NCBI GenBank assembly: GCA_025345505.1 | Contig: JANVCC010000018.1 | Span: 33,628,040-33,692,039, forward strand | Origin: Todiramphus chloris collaris | Taxonomy: Eukaryota; Chordata; Aves; Coraciiformes; Alcedinidae | Length of the DNA: 64,000 nucleotides | Reading direction: 5' to 3' | Shown: piece after piece, positions 1 through 12,000 of the stretch | Position numbering within the stretch: the stretch's first letter is position 1 | Layout: each line of letters begins with the position of its first letter | Made by a program: the position numbers and the translations under genes | Notes under the pieces: generated by a model | Database searches by the model: none | Told to the model about the DNA's origin: nothing | What the model saw: the letters and a program-made list of their open reading frames with translations, nothing else

Positions 1-2380
1 GAATCACCTGGATGGTATCCTTACCACTTTTTTTTCCCTCCAGCTCTTTACACTATTTATCTTTCCTCTTTCATCAGGAGCATCACTGTACTCTTTTTGC
101 ACTTTTTCAAATTATAGTGAACACAGAAAGAATGCAAAATTTAATTTTGAGGCTACTCTAAGACATTTAAATATTCTATTTTTTTTTTTGTCTGTTTCTG
201 CAAATAAATTCAGAGTTAGGTTGGTCTTTTTTTTGTTAAAATACAGTTCCCAGGGCAAAAAAAGTACACATATTAAATCCCCTACCTGTACTAAACTCTT
301 GGCTTTCAGGAGAAAAATATGTGTTGAATTACAGTAATACAAGAATAGAATAATAATTAAATGAGAATAATAATTTAGTACTTCTACTTTTATCTTCCAG
401 ATCATGCAGAACAATTATGTTTCCTAAATCACAGGGGACCAGGGACTTACTATTAAAAGAATAACTCTTCTCTACTTGCTCCACCATCTATTTACAGATA
501 CAATAATTTGTGCACAGCATATAGAGGTCTTTATTACACCTACAGGACTATTTTCATCCCAGGCCACTTAAATTCTAGCAATAGTAATACAAAAAAACTT
601 ACTTTGTGTTGCTTGATAAGCATTTGTGATCTTGAGAGACACTTAAACAATAACAGTTCTGCTTTTGGCATCTCATCACAATGACTTCAAGATTAAAAAG
701 CATACCAGTATTGCTACTTTAGTTTCCTAAACTGGGTAGTTTAAAAGAAAGTGTGTGGTTTTGGATAAACATTGAATAATTACCTGAAATATTTCTTACA
801 TAAAAAAATAAACAAATAGAGAATGCATGTATGTATAATGGCTTGCAACATTAACTTCAGAACTTCATATTCCATAGGAGAGTTCTTTCCACCATACAGC
901 CTCAGAGGTAGTACTATATTGTTTCATCTACTTAAAAAAAAAAAGGAAGACAAATGTGGCCTATTCATTTGTCCTGCAGGTAAATAATACCAAACAGAGT
1001 GAGGTACTCAGCTGGAGGACGTGATTGTACTGCTGTGTTCATTCTTACCTGTTAGACTAATCAGGATTTGAAACTCATATCCCTGCTACTGTGAAAACAA
1101 TAGCGTAAAAAGCAGCAGTATGATGATATATCAGTGGGGTCCCCAAAGTAACCTAGACAGAAGATGTTGTTGCCACATAATTTTAAGAGACACAGAGCTT
1201 GAAAGCAATTGTCTTAACTTTAATTCTGTTGCCTGCCAGAAAAGGAGTTGAGCCTTAATGACTTAACATTTCCCAAATGAGGCTATTTGTAACACTTCTG
1301 ATCAAGCAGGAAAGGCAGTTTCTGATATGAATTATCTCATGGATTCCTTGGATTCAGCTAGTTTCAGGATCTAAATTTATATCTAAATTTAAATTTAAGT
1401 CTCAAAGTGATCAGGTCAACAGGTTATTATGCTTTCGCAGGCTGTGAGATTTGGTACACAGCAAAGTGCATTCAGGTTTTGATATCACATTGTTAAGATG
1501 AGAGTTAAGTTGCTGTAATCATTGAATGAGAGTAGTATTATACCAAATTATTAATGTGTAAACTATATTAGCACATTTTAATAAACATCCAGTTTCAGGA
1601 GGTGCCATTTTTGCCTGGGGTTGGGGCATGCTAGGTGAATGTAGGTGTGGACTCAATTAACAGATGCAAATAACTCAAAGATGTTGCCACCATAACTCAA
1701 AAATGTTTTATTCTGTGTTTGTAACTTTTCTTTCTTTTGATCTCTCTACACCAAAGCATTATTCAGTTTGATTCTTTCAGCTAATCTTCATCTCTAGTTT
1801 CTTCTTAATAGTTCTCAGGTATAGGGGGGAAAAAGTATGTGACAAGAAAAAACACTTTCTCAGATGCACATGAAGTAAGAAAGACATCAATCACTATCAC
1901 TTTCTCTTCTTTACCTGGGATTTATTTCTCCACTTGTACTTACCTATGGAGTTGAATGTTGCTGGAGGCGATGTGAGACACAAACCCTGACTGTGATGCT
2001 CTGCCCACAGACTGTACAGCAACATGCCGAAAGAAAGTCCTTCATCTTGTTCTTCGCTACTCTCATGCTACAGCACACTGCCACCTCCTTTGTAAGTTGT
2101 GAAAGAGATCATGGAAGGAGAACAAAGCAGACTCTTGAAAGAATCTCACTGTTTTGTATTTCAAAGGATACACAATTTGTCTTCAAAATAAAAAAACGTA
2201 ACTGCTGCTGCACTCTGTAATACTTATCCCCTGCCTCCCTCAGGAGGGGAAGAAGTAGAAAATAAAGCTTTAAGTATTATTTAGACTGTAGTTTAAAACA
2301 GCTACAGTGTAATTATTTCAAACTATCACTGTGAGAAAGTACATACGTTAGTCAAATAACATACATAACAAATAACACTG
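1..2380. other. AT-rich unique sequence, no gene seen
   Basis: No recognisable gene, RNA or interspersed repeat was found. Open frames are short (up to about 100 codons), have AT-biased low-complexity content and show no domain. Minor T-rich and A-rich runs occur (for example near 180-190 and 935-945). A small direct duplication of a ctaaattta motif lies at about 1372-1396. This reads as intergenic or intronic background. Confidence 0.6.
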
Positions 2381-2855
2381 CCATTCAGTGCCTAAGCCTA
2401 AATAGGCAGCTATGCCCGGGAGTCCACAGCTTTCGATCAGTGGCTGATGGGACCTGGCCAGCCCTCGCCCCCACTCCTCCCTCTATAAAAGAAGCCCTTA
2501 GGCTGTGCAATTGAACAGGAGAATCATGACCAGGATGGGCAAACAGAGCATGGCACAGCAGCAAAGATGTAGAACAGCAATTTGTGTGGCATTTCATGTG
2601 GAAGGGCTGGCAGGAAAGGCACTGAATTTCTGACAGTTTGACCAGGGATCAAGGGTATCCACCAGGCGGAAAGCCATAGCCTCCTTAAACTCTTCACCCA
2701 CCACAACTGATATAGCTGCCCAGACAGAGCTCCAGTGGGAACATGCAGCCACCCAAGTGTCAGGCTGCAGAGTCTGCTTGGCTTTTATGCCAGTATCAGA
2801 GGGCAGCAGTGAGCACACCTGTGGGAGGTCTTCTTCAAGAAGTAAATTCTAATGA
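2381..2855. other. GC-richer patch upstream of a CR1 remnant, origin unknown
   Basis: This stretch is visibly richer in G and C than its surroundings and ends where recognisable CR1 ORF2 sequence begins. It could be an unrecognised repeat, or the endonuclease-side portion of the CR1 diverged beyond recognition. Short frames on both strands show no domain I can name. I cannot decide between these origins by eye. Confidence 0.3.
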
Positions 2856-4590
2856 TGCAGGAGCAGGATGTCCTCATGTGTCAAAAAATGAGCCGGCAGG
2901 GAAGAAGACCAGCCTGGCTGAACAGAGAGCTTTGGCTGGAATTTGGGAAAACTAGAAGAGTTTATGACCTTTGGCAATACAACTCAGGATGTTGCAAAGT
3001 TACGCAGGCAGAAAATTAGAAGGGCCAAAGTCCAACTAGAACTTGATCTGGCTACTGACATAAGAGACATCAAAAAATGTTTCTATAAATACATTAGCAA
3101 CAAAAGAAGGGCTAAGGAGAATCTCCATCCTCTACTGGATGTGGGGGGGGGGAAGTACAGTGACCAGGGATGAGGAAACAGCTGAAGTACGGACTGCCTT
3201 CTTTGCCTCAGCCTTTAATTGCAAGACCAGTTGTACTCTGAGTGCACAGCTGCCTGAGCTGGAAGACAGGGATGGGGAGCAGAATGAAGACCCCATAATA
3301 GAAGAGGAAATGGTCAGTGACCTACTACACCACTTAGACACACACAAGTCTATGGGGCCAAGTGGGATCCACACAAGGGTACTGAGGGAGCTGGCAGAAG
3401 TGCTCAGTAAGACATTTTCCATAATTTATCAGCAGTCCTAGCTAACTGGGGAGATCCCAGTTGACTGGAATTTAGCAAATGTGACAGTCATCTACAGGAA
3501 GGGCCAGAAAGATAATCCAGGGAGATGCAGGCCCATCAGTCTTATCTTGGTGCCAGGGAAGGTTATGGAGCAGATCCTATTGAGTGTCATCACACAGCAC
3601 ATACAGGACAATCAGGTGATCATGCCCAGTCAGTATGGATTTAGAAAGGCAGATCCTTCTTGATTGACCTGATCTCATTCTGTGAAAAGGTGATGAAGAT
3701 GAGGAAGTGGATAGTGGATGAGGAAAAGACTGAAAGTTGTTCACCTGGACTTCCGTAAAACCTCTGACACTATTTCCCTCAGCTTCCTCCTGGAGAAACT
3801 GTCTGCTTCTGTCCTGGATGGATATATGCTCTGCTGGATAAAAAACTGTCTGGATGTCTGGTCATAAAAAATGGTGATGAATGGAGTTAAATCCAGTTGG
3901 CAGCTAGTCACAAGTGGTGTTCCCCAGGGCTCAGTACTTGGACTAGTTCTGTTTAATATGTTTATCAATGATCAGGACAAGGAGATCAAAGGCATCCTGA
4001 GTAAGTTTACTGATGACACCAAATTAGGCAGGAGTCTTGATCTGCTTTAGGGTAGGGAGTCTCTACAGAGGAATCTGGACATGTTGGATCGATGGGCCAA
4101 GGTGAATGGTATGAGGTTCAACAAGTCCAAATGTCAAGTCCTTCACTTGGGTCAAAACAACCCCCTGCAATGCTACAAGCATGGGGAAGAGTATCTGGAA
4201 AGCTGCCCAGATGAAAAGAACCTGGGGGTGTTGGTTGACAAGTGAATGAATATGAGCCAGCAGTGTGCCCAGGTGGCCAAGGCCAACAGCAACCCATCTT
4301 GTATCAGAAATAGTGTAGTCAACAGGACTATGGAAGTGATCATGCCCCTGTACTTGGTACTGGTGAAACTGCAGATTGAATACTTTGTTCATTTTTGGGG
4401 CCCTCACTCCAAGAAGGACATTGAGGTCCTGGAGCATGTCCAAAGAAGGGCAACAAAGCTGGTGAGGTGTCTAGAGAACAATTCTTGTGAGGAGTGGCTG
4501 AAGGAACTGGGGTTGTTTACCCTGGAGAAAAGGAGTCTGAGGGGAGACTTTATCACTCTTTACAACTACCTGAAAGGAGGTTGTAGTTTA
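2856..4590 (+). mobile_element. CR1 LINE, ORF2 reverse-transcriptase remnant, 3' UTR missing
   Basis: Conceptual translation in shifting plus-strand frames follows the avian CR1 ORF2 protein from the endonuclease-RT linker to near the C terminus. In order: a linker with RRAKENLHPLL (about 3105-3140), ELEDRDGEQNE (about 3256-3290), HKSMGPSGIH (about 3345-3372), PGKVMEQILL (about 3550-3580), the RT core box GVPQGSVLG (about 3912-3940), and the catalytic box, which reads FTDD at 4005-4016 instead of the usual FADD. The C-terminal part ([10 protein letters not shown]-like, [19 protein letters not shown]) runs to about 4585. An in-frame TAG interrupts at 3439-3441. There is a single-base frameshift near 3655-3665, with further shifts downstream, so the copy is dead. 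The similarity stops abruptly after the LKGGC segment, with no CR1 3' UTR or terminal octamer repeats. It also lacks ORF1 and most of the endonuclease. Family assignment is secure; the subfamily is not determined. Confidence 0.93.
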
Positions 4591-7084
4591 TGTTTTTCAT
4601 TTTTGGTGTTATCTAGCTAGGACATTGTGAAATACTTGGCATACTATACCATTTTTATTTCCTATAAAACGTGGAACTGACTTTACTGGGAAAGTGAGTT
4701 GACCCCAGTGCAGTAAATTTGATTGCATTTCTGCTAATATATTTGCAGCCTAAACCATAATAGTCTCTACTACTTCAGTCTTGGGTGTCTACTGAGCAGA
4801 GGTTGTTAATAACACTGAGCATACAGAATGTTTAATATATTTTTGTTTGTGCATGACTGGAAAAGAACATATGGTCAACAAACCAATTTCCCTATATCAG
4901 CTCACAGCCAGAAATGATAGGATGTTGCACTAAACTACTGCTTCATCCCTGCTGGTTACCAAGAGTTATAATGAGACCTGTTTTACCGCATATGCTTTGT
5001 ATATCTTTCTAGTCGTATTTTACCCAGTATCTTCAATAAATTCTAAGATCTAAAGTAAAATAAGTATGTATCTCAAAAGAAGTCTTTTCCAAACTCATTT
5101 CAAATTTCCTACTACTCCTTCTCCAAGGTTCATCTGATGATCTCTTTAAACAATCTGCCAGGAATATGACAGCAAGAAAGTCCTCAGACAGTCTTTAGGA
5201 TTCTTTAACTTAAGGGTCACCACAGAAAATTGAGTGACTCACAGTAGCAAACAAGCCTTTTCCAGTCTCAAGTAACGAGTTAAACAAATTATTTTAAGTA
5301 AACAGAGCTTTGACAGAGTTGTGAAAGACTAACCCACCCTTTTGTGGATCTGTCAGAGAGCAGAGAGCTTACACTTTCCAGACCACCTCAACAGCAGGAA
5401 CAGGATGATCCTCTTTCTCATGCTGAGTGGCTACCAAAGAGAGTTCACTGTAGTCTTTCCTCTCTCAAAGGCTATATTTATGAAGCTAAGTGCCAGAGGT
5501 GGCTTTCAGTGAAATGGCATAGCCTTACTGCATCCACACTCCACAGCACTTTCCCTTCGTCTCTGCACTGCCCCTGTATAATGCTCCTGTGGTCCACAGA
5601 TACAAACATTACTCATTGTACGTGTATATATTTTGGTCTTCTTTTCAGTTTGAAGTCTCTGAGATAATGCTAGAGCTATGCACAGACTGTCAAATTGTTT
5701 TGTGGCAGGTTTTTTTTCATAGCTTGAAACTGGAGGTATTTGGATTGCACTGGGCAACCTTGGAGGGACCTAAATCTGTCTTGTCCATATTGTATTTGCA
5801 ATGGTCCTTGTCACACTAGCCCAGGGGTTACCTCGGAGTGTGCTAGTTCCTTAGTCTAAGCTATGCCTCTGAGTGTCTTACACTCCACACTAAGGGGACA
5901 GTGTGCACTCAGTTAAGCACTAGGGAAGAATAATGATGCTGTGCTCAAGATTCCTCCATGTCCTGTTTTATTTATCAGTATAAATGCAGTCACTGGAGTC
6001 CAGCTGCTGGGTTATTGCACCCCTAGTGTAGTCTGTTTCCAGAGCTACACAAAACTGTCTTACCATCACTAGCATCAGTTTTTCTGCAGAGGTCACACTG
6101 GAGTTCCTATGCTAAGCTGCTTATGAGTCCTGTGCCCCAGTTCTTGCTGATGCTGTGTGCCGCTCAGTTTGCCACTGGCCTTCTTATAGTCTGCAGCTGT
6201 TTTAGGTGGTTCTTAATTGTTAATCCAGTTTGGTGATACAAGCAGTCCACACAAAACCCACATCACAGGAGTAAGATGTATTTGACATCATTCCCTTCTC
6301 AAAAAACCTATTTCCCTAGAACGAGGTCATCCCAGTGAGGCAGATTCAAACATTTGGTTAATGCATAAACATGCCATTGTTGTTTCTCTCAATTCAGTTG
6401 CATTTCTCCTTTTGAGCATAGTTTTCAATAGAAATGCACCAGAATGTTACAAAACTTTCATACTCACGAGTGTAGCATGGTGCAAACCCTTAGCTTGAGT
6501 CATCTTCTGAGATCTCCAGCACATACCTGTGGAGTTTCATTCACCCTCATCTTCTTCTATCTTCCTAAGAGGAGCTGCTCTTTCTGCCCTTCTTCCTCTT
6601 TTGTCTGCATGCCTCCAATTTCTTATAACATGACAATGATTCTTTTAAAAAGTGCATACCTCATGTTTCCTAAGAACATCAATTTGCTTTGAGCATAACA
6701 CATTTTTGAGCAAAACGTCAGTTCAACTGAAGACTGTATAAATTCCTGTTTCCTTTCAAAACTTCAATCACGTTAAACAAAAAAATGTACAATGTTTTGT
6801 GATCATGAAGAGGTGACACATTCCTGATTCATACTTATTCAAAGATTTGCTGTATTGTGACTGGGCCTCCTGTCTCTATGAAGGTTGCTGGATACTCAAC
6901 AAGCTCTGCTGATGAGTTTTCTTTTATGGCATCTGACTTTTGTAGGAGTGCTTGTGAAATCTGCATTACTCAAACATAAGCATTTGCAGTATCTGTACCC
7001 TTAGAATGCCTACCTAAGTTAGCACGACACACAAAAAAATGGATAGCTTGCCAGCTTTTGTTATTTACAGTTTTGTTTTTCAAT
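4591..7084. other. Unique sequence between two CR1 copies, no gene seen
   Basis: I recognise no gene or repeat. The subregion from about 5330 to 6300 is somewhat more GC-rich, with short frames on both strands (longest 107 codons at 5344-5667). It could hide an unrecognised repeat or an old LTR, but I see no TATA box plus poly(A) pair, terminal repeats or coding domain. The remainder is AT-rich background. Confidence 0.5.
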
Positions 7085-9005
7085 AGGTATGGAGATGTGT
7101 TGATAACTTCCTTCTCCAAGTGATAGATGAGCCTATAAGCATAGTTGTTATGCTGGATCTTTTTCTTACCCAGGAGGGGCTGATGGGAAATAGGAAGCTC
7201 AAGGGCAGCCTTGACTGCAGTGACTATGAAATGGTGTGGAGTTCAAAATCCTTAGGGCAGTGAGGAGGGGACAGAGCAAGACCACTACTCTGGACTTTAG
7301 GAGAGCAAACTTAGACCTCTTCAGATTTCTGCTTGGTGGAGTACCATGGTTTATTCCCTGGAGGGTAGAGGGGCCCAGGAAAGATGGTTGGTGTTCAAGG
7401 ATCACCTCCTCCAAGCTCAGAAGTGATACTTCCCAACAAAGAGGAAGTCAGGCAAAAAAGCCAGGAAGCCTGTGTGGATGAATGAGAAGATCCTGAACAA
7501 AGTCAAACACAAAAAGGAAGCCTACAGAGTGCGTCCAAGCCAATATCCATTCTATTTGAGAAGGCGTGGCAGTCCAGTGAGTTTCCTGCTTCCTGGAAAA
7601 AGGGAATCATAACCCCCATTTTTGAAAAGTTTAAAAAGGAAGACACAGGAAACTACAGGCCAGTCAGTCTCATCTCTGTGCCCAGCAAGATCATGGAACA
7701 GATACTCCTGGGAACTATGCTAGGTCACATGGAAAATAAGGAAGTCATGGGTGACAGCTGACATGGCTTCACTAAGAGCAAATTGTGCCTGACAAATTTG
7801 GTAGCCTTCTACAAGAGGGTTACAGCATTGATAGACAAGGGAAGAGCAACTTACATAATTTACCTGGACTTGTACAAAGAATTTGTCCCATACAACATCC
7901 ATTGGAGAAACATGGATTTGATGTATGGACCACTCAGTGGATAAGGAGTTGGCTGGATGGTTGAATGCAAATTGTTGCAGTCAACAGCTTGATGCTTGAG
8001 TGGAGACCAGCAACAAGCAGCATTCCTTAGGGGTCATTATTGGGACTGGCACTGATTACCATCTTTGTTGGTATCATGAACAGTGAGTGCATCCTTAGGA
8101 AGTTTCCTGATGACACCAAGCTGAGTGGTGCAGTTGACATGCTGGAGGGAAGGGATGCCATCCAGAGGGACCTTGACAGACTTGAGAGCTGGGCCTATAT
8201 ACAAGCATCATGAAGTTCAATAATGCCAAGTGCAATGTCCTGCACATGGGTCTGGGCAATCCCAAGCACAAACACAGGCTGGGCAATAAGTGGATTGAGA
8301 GCAGCCCTGCGGAGAAGGACTTGGAGGTGTTGGTGGATGAAAAACTGAATGTGAGCCAGAAATGTGTGCTTGCAGCCCAGAAAGCCAATCACATCCTGGG
8401 CTGCATCAAAAGAAGTGTGACTAACAGATCAAGGGATGTGATTCTTTGCCTCTGCTCCACTCTGGTGAGACCCTACCTGGACTACTCTATTCAGCTGTCG
8501 AGTCCTCAGCACAAGAAAAACATGAGCGTATTAGAGTGAGTCCAGAGGAGGGCCACGGAGATGATCAGAGTGATGGAACACCTTTCCTATGAGGACAGGC
8601 TGAAAGAGGTGGAGTTGTTTAGCATAGAGAAGCGAAGGCTCCAAGGAGACCTTATTGCAGCCTTCCAGTATTTAAAGGGGGCTTATTGTAAAGACGGGGA
8701 AGGACTCTATCAGGGAATGTAGTGACAGGACAGGGGATAGAAGTTTTAAACTGTAAAAGGGTAGATTTAGATTAGATATTAGGAAGAAATTCTTTATTCC
8801 GAGGTTGGTAAGACACTAGAACAGGTTGCCCAGAGAAACTGGGGATGTCCCCTTCCCTGGAAGTGTTCAAGGTCAGCTTGGATGAGGCTTTGAGAAACCT
8901 GATATAGTGGGAGGTGTCCCTGACCATGGCAGGGTGGATGGAACTAAATGAGCTTTAAAGTCCCATCCAACCCAAATCACTCCACGATTCTATGGTTCTA
9001 TGATT
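7085..9005 (+). mobile_element. CR1 LINE, partial ORF2 plus 3' UTR, with internal deletion
   Basis: A second plus-strand CR1, of a different lineage from the 2.9-kb copy. It begins inside the endonuclease domain (VIDEPI-like at about 7120, TTLDFRRANLDLFRFLLGG at about 7285-7345). It continues to the HKKEAYR linker at about 7510-7530 and then jumps directly to the RT segment ([17 protein letters not shown]-like from about 7555). About 150 codons of the linker and early RT are therefore missing. The palm follows: [19 protein letters not shown] (about 7650-7710), [13 protein letters not shown]-like, then the SGVPQGS box, interrupted by a CAG-to-TAG change at 8028-8030. The catalytic box reads FPDD at 8103-8114 rather than FADD. 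A 109-codon open stretch (8210-8539) covers the post-RT region. The C terminus and short 3' UTR follow, ending in the degenerate CR1 tail with gattctatg and ttctatga repeats at about 8986-9005. It is non-functional and moderately old. Confidence 0.95.
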
Positions 9006-12000
9006 TTTATCCCCAGACCTCAACTTTTCAGAAGTCAGAAAATAGAGACAATAGAGAGGGAATTCCCCTCTGAGTACATATGAATTTTCAGACAATAGCA
9101 GAGGCTTGTCATTGTTCATACTCCTCTGTACTTTGCACAGACTTGAAAACTTTGAATGGTTCCATGCAGTGCAAAAATTGCACCCCAGGATTGTTCCTAT
9201 GTTCCAAATTTCAATTAAAACCATTTATATAGAGCTCATACAACCCTATCATCAAAGCTGAAAAGGCAAACTCTTCATCATACATGATTTAAAATAATAC
9301 TATATTTTAATTTTGATTGATTCAGAACTCCTTTGTAAATTAATGGTTTGGGTTAAAGAATAGGATTTGTACAAAATCAAGATCAAAAAGAATGTGATAA
9401 AATGCTTTAGAATCTCACATAGTTTAGGAATATTTTAGTGGGGTTTCTATACAGTAACTATCTATTATTCTGTATTTTAGACTCAGCCCTTATATTCATT
9501 TACTCACCATTAAAAAAATTATTTATTGTGAATTGTTCATGTTCTAAATATTATATATTTGTCTACATTCTTACTATTTACTGCAGAATCTTGTTTTCTT
9601 TTGGATGGGATTTAGGTTTATGTTGTGTTTTATTTTTGTGCATTCCTTTTCCAAGGAGAGCTCCTAAAAGAAGCAATAATTAGGCAAAAACATAGTCACC
9701 ACTTGATGGAGAAATAATAACTGTTGTCACCTTAAACAATTGAAATTGTTAGTTGATCTCGAACATTTTAAGGAATGAAGACAGCCTGCTAGGAGATTTT
9801 CTTTCAGAAAACAAGAGTTTCAGGTAAGTAAATTGTTTTTCATTTTTAGTGGAAATCATTCTTCTCATCATTGTCACATTAATGTTAAGTCAGTAAAAAG
9901 AGATCTGAGAATCGTTAAAGCCAATAAAGTCAGTAAAAAGATATCTGAGAATTGATAAGGCCCAGAAAATATTTTTTAGGGATTTTTAAGTCAGAGGCTT
10001 GAGGATAACCAAAACCAGATGCAGAGTTTATTAGACAGATTATAATTAGGCTTGCATGAGTGCACTTAGAAACATGCCTGTTTGATCCCATGCCTTCTCT
10101 ACATGTCTGTATGAAAGGTGGTCACTGTCTCTGTCCCAGCACCCCTAGAGCAACAGTGGGAAAGAGATCATGGCCAGCAATGCTGAGTGCTGTAATAGAT
10201 GAAGGGTGGGCTACAACTCTGTATTAAGACCATCTATATGATTCAAGCTGTCATACACTCTTATCACACAAAGAGTATGGAAGTTGCCATTTTCAGTTCA
10301 ACTCTCCCAGTGAGTCAGAGCATATCTGACACCCCCCTTGATGACCAGAGACTAACTTATAGCAGACTGTGTGTTAAAGTCCTAATAAAATCCCCTGTAA
10401 ATCTTTCACCAGCCATAGTGCCATATCTTGCAAAACAAGATATGAATACAGATTTTTATTTTCAGACATTTATTACTGTCCACTGAACAAGGTCAACAAA
10501 GATTATTGCACTTCTAGAAAGAGCACTATTCATTACCATGTAGTTTAAAAATGAATCATCTGCAAGCTGCCTGCACTTACAGCTGTCTTGCTTAACTTAC
10601 TGGATGGAGCATTGCCTACTCTTGTGTTGTTTATACATAGAATAGGGAATAGGTGTCAGAAAAGATTATTTTACCAGGATAGAACAACTGTTAGCTTGTT
10701 AGCAATAATTTCCCTTTTGGTGACTGAACAAGAAAGCATTACTCCCCAATGAAGCTTTCCAACCTGCTGGCACCTGCTCCTTGCTTCAGCAATGTGAAGT
10801 TTAGTCAGTTGGTCTCCTGGACTACTGTCTCTAAGCTGGGGCCCATTCTTGCCAGGAATACCAGAACATCAAGAACATATTTTCATCTTACTCAAAGTGT
10901 AATTCTTGCTTTGATAACAAAGACTAGGAAAGTACAGAAGAGGAAATGTTTTCTAGCCAGCATTTTTTTTTTCCTCGTATGTCTCTTGCTGGAGATAATT
11001 CTTCCCAGAGAACCTCATTTTTCAGCTGGACAAACTGTTCTGAACTTTTCTTATTAAATCTCTTGGATCTTCTGCAAGAGCCTCCTGGAATGGGATTTCT
11101 GAAAAAAGGCTAAGCATACCCATTGCCTCTCTTTTGAAATACTCTGAACTGTTATGAGGGATACACTGACTGTCTACTCCCAGAGGGGTCAGATAATTGC
11201 AGGATTTTGAGTTTAATGAGCCCTCCCTGCATATTTCACTTTTTTTTTTTTTTTTCCAACTAAGTCAGAACTGTAAACATGAAAATAAACAATTCTTGCT
11301 CAGTTTCTCATCATAGTGTAACACAGTCCAAATCACTTCTCAACTCCCACTCAACAATCAGAAAACGGAGCATCTCACACAGAGCACCTGCCATCTTGCA
11401 GGATAGAGCCATATGCGATTATCTAGAAGATTTATGTAGAGATATAACAGCAATCTTAAGACAGAGAAGAATGTTTCCTCTTACTGGGGTCTCTGGTTAG
11501 CCACTTAATAAAAACTGTGCAGGTTCTACATGTTCTCTTTCCTGCCTAGCCTTTTTTTTTTTAATAATTGAAAAATTATAAGTAGGATCTGTCAGAAAAA
11601 AATAAGACTGAAATAAAGATAAAGATCCTTGAGCAGGGATATGGAATATTGCAGTGATGCTGGGTTTTTTTTGCCTGCAATCATATATCTTGAAAGTGTC
11701 ATTTATTTAGGCATTTTAGGCATGTTCTGGTTTCAAAATCAAAATGTGGATTTTTATTTTCTTTATGCCAGAAAATATGTTAAAAATATTTTTGAAAATT
11801 AGTTTCCTTTTTAATTTGTCCATAAAGAACTCAGACATCCAATTTTGTGATCAAACCTCACCTAATGCAATTATGTAAACTTTTAAAGAAGGTTCAGAAA
11901 GGACAGTGTATATTTGTTTCATAAACTGCAAGAGTAAATATTCTAAACTATGTGTATTTCAAGAGCTGGCTGTGCTCTATGACAGCTCTAGAATCAGTAG

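Noticed and set aside
3144-3155. G-run as a quadruplex or regulatory element
   Set aside because: It is a single homopolymer run inside decayed CR1, without the spaced G-tracts a quadruplex needs. A length error is also possible.
4063-4443. 126-codon minus-strand frame
   Set aside because: It is the antisense shadow of the CR1 ORF2 remnant.
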